From Prorocentrum cordatum (taxonomy: Eukaryota > Sar > Dinophyceae > Prorocentrales > Prorocentraceae): a stretch of 52,500 nucleotides of DNA. The stretch spans positions 1,267,250-1,319,749 of the forward strand of contig CAUYUJ010003669.1 in the NCBI GenBank assembly GCA_963575745.1. Reading direction: 5' to 3'. The notes beneath the pieces were generated by a model that did no database searches, was not told the DNA's origin, and worked only from the letters and a program-made list of their open reading frames with translations. Made by a program: the position numbers and the translations under genes. Each line of letters opens with the position of its first letter. Within the stretch, counting starts at the first letter, position 1. Of this stretch, positions 51,958 to 52,500 are shown in pieces.

Positions 51958-52500
51958 GCCATCGTTTCAGCGCCTCGATGTTCGAACGGCTCTGCCATTG
52001 CTGCCCCTCTTCCAGCAAGCAAGCAGGTCAAGAACGTCATCCTCCGTTTCCCCTTTGCGGGGGCCGTCGGGCTGCGAAGGTGAGGCTTCAGTAACTGAGC
52101 AGCTCAATTCCCAGCCATTCAACAGGGCAGCTCGCAACGTTGCGACATCCAGAACAACATCGGACCAGGACAAAACGGTGATCTCTGAGGCCTGGCGGTT
52201 CTGGCGGATGTATCCGGCGCAGCGGCCGCGCCAGAGGGCCCCAGAGCGCTCTCAGAGCGTTCAGGAACGCTCTCGGGCGACGTATCCCGGCATTGGCCCC
52301 GCCCGAACTTGGCAGCCGATATGTCCCAGTCATCCGTTCTCAGAACACCGAGCGGTTCAGTTTTTCTCCGGGCAAACGCAAGGGGCAGCTCGGTGCGCGT
52401 CAAGCAAGCCCTCCGTCGAGGTCAAGAACACTGAGGAACGCGCTGGCCTCCCTCAGTGAAAGCTCCCACAGTTCCCCGACCTGGCACGGTCCTTCCTCCA
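51958..52500. other. No gene seen; small hairpin
   Basis: AGAGCGTTC/GAACGCTCT with a 2-nt loop at 52,254-52,273. No domain recognised. Confidence 0.5.

Overview
The window looks like nuclear DNA from a dinoflagellate. The evidence is a GC-rich background, a very high load of satellites and microsatellites, a Ty1/copia-type LTR retrotransposon whose protease has a DAACAKS-type core, a C2H2 zinc-finger tail typical of dinoflagellate non-LTR retroelements, and two sites resembling the dinoflagellate spliced leader (SL). No rRNA, tRNA, CRISPR array or bacterial-style operon is visible. Most long open frames are passive readings through tandem repeats.

Layout. 1-8,400: mostly tandem repeats, including a 64-bp satellite at the left edge, CAA microsatellites, a ~100-bp satellite and degenerate short-period repeats. 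8,628-10,031: on the minus strand, a frame with only three stops in about 460 codons, preceded by a full-length and then a 5'-truncated spliced-leader relic; I read it as a decayed retroposed mRNA. 10,240-11,670: a GA tract, a satellite and a GAT tract. 11,673-21,522: a degenerate copia-like element on the minus strand with LTRs, tRNA-type primer site, gag, protease, integrase, reverse transcriptase, RNase H and polypurine tract. 21,673-22,020: a C2H2 tail of a non-LTR retroelement. 22,040-36,560: microsatellites and degenerate repeats with no recognisable gene. 36,571-36,794: a plus-strand exon with a CxxC/CxxC fold resembling the Stc1 domain. 36,930-39,555: one continuous ~90-bp satellite with two homologous subfamilies. 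41,420-50,578: a probable multi-exon minus-strand gene of unknown function. Its introns include two with terminal inverted repeats (TIRs) and GT...AG ends, the hallmark of introner elements; other introns are filled by TAC/TAG repeats, GT repeats and a ~190-bp tandem repeat. 50,600-52,500: fold-back structures and a 230-bp inverted-repeat unit between direct repeats.

The candidate gene, the retroelement and the retrocopy all contain single-base frame changes. These may be real decay or homopolymer errors in a long-read assembly, and the sequence alone cannot separate the two. All family names come from motif reading by eye; no database search was run.
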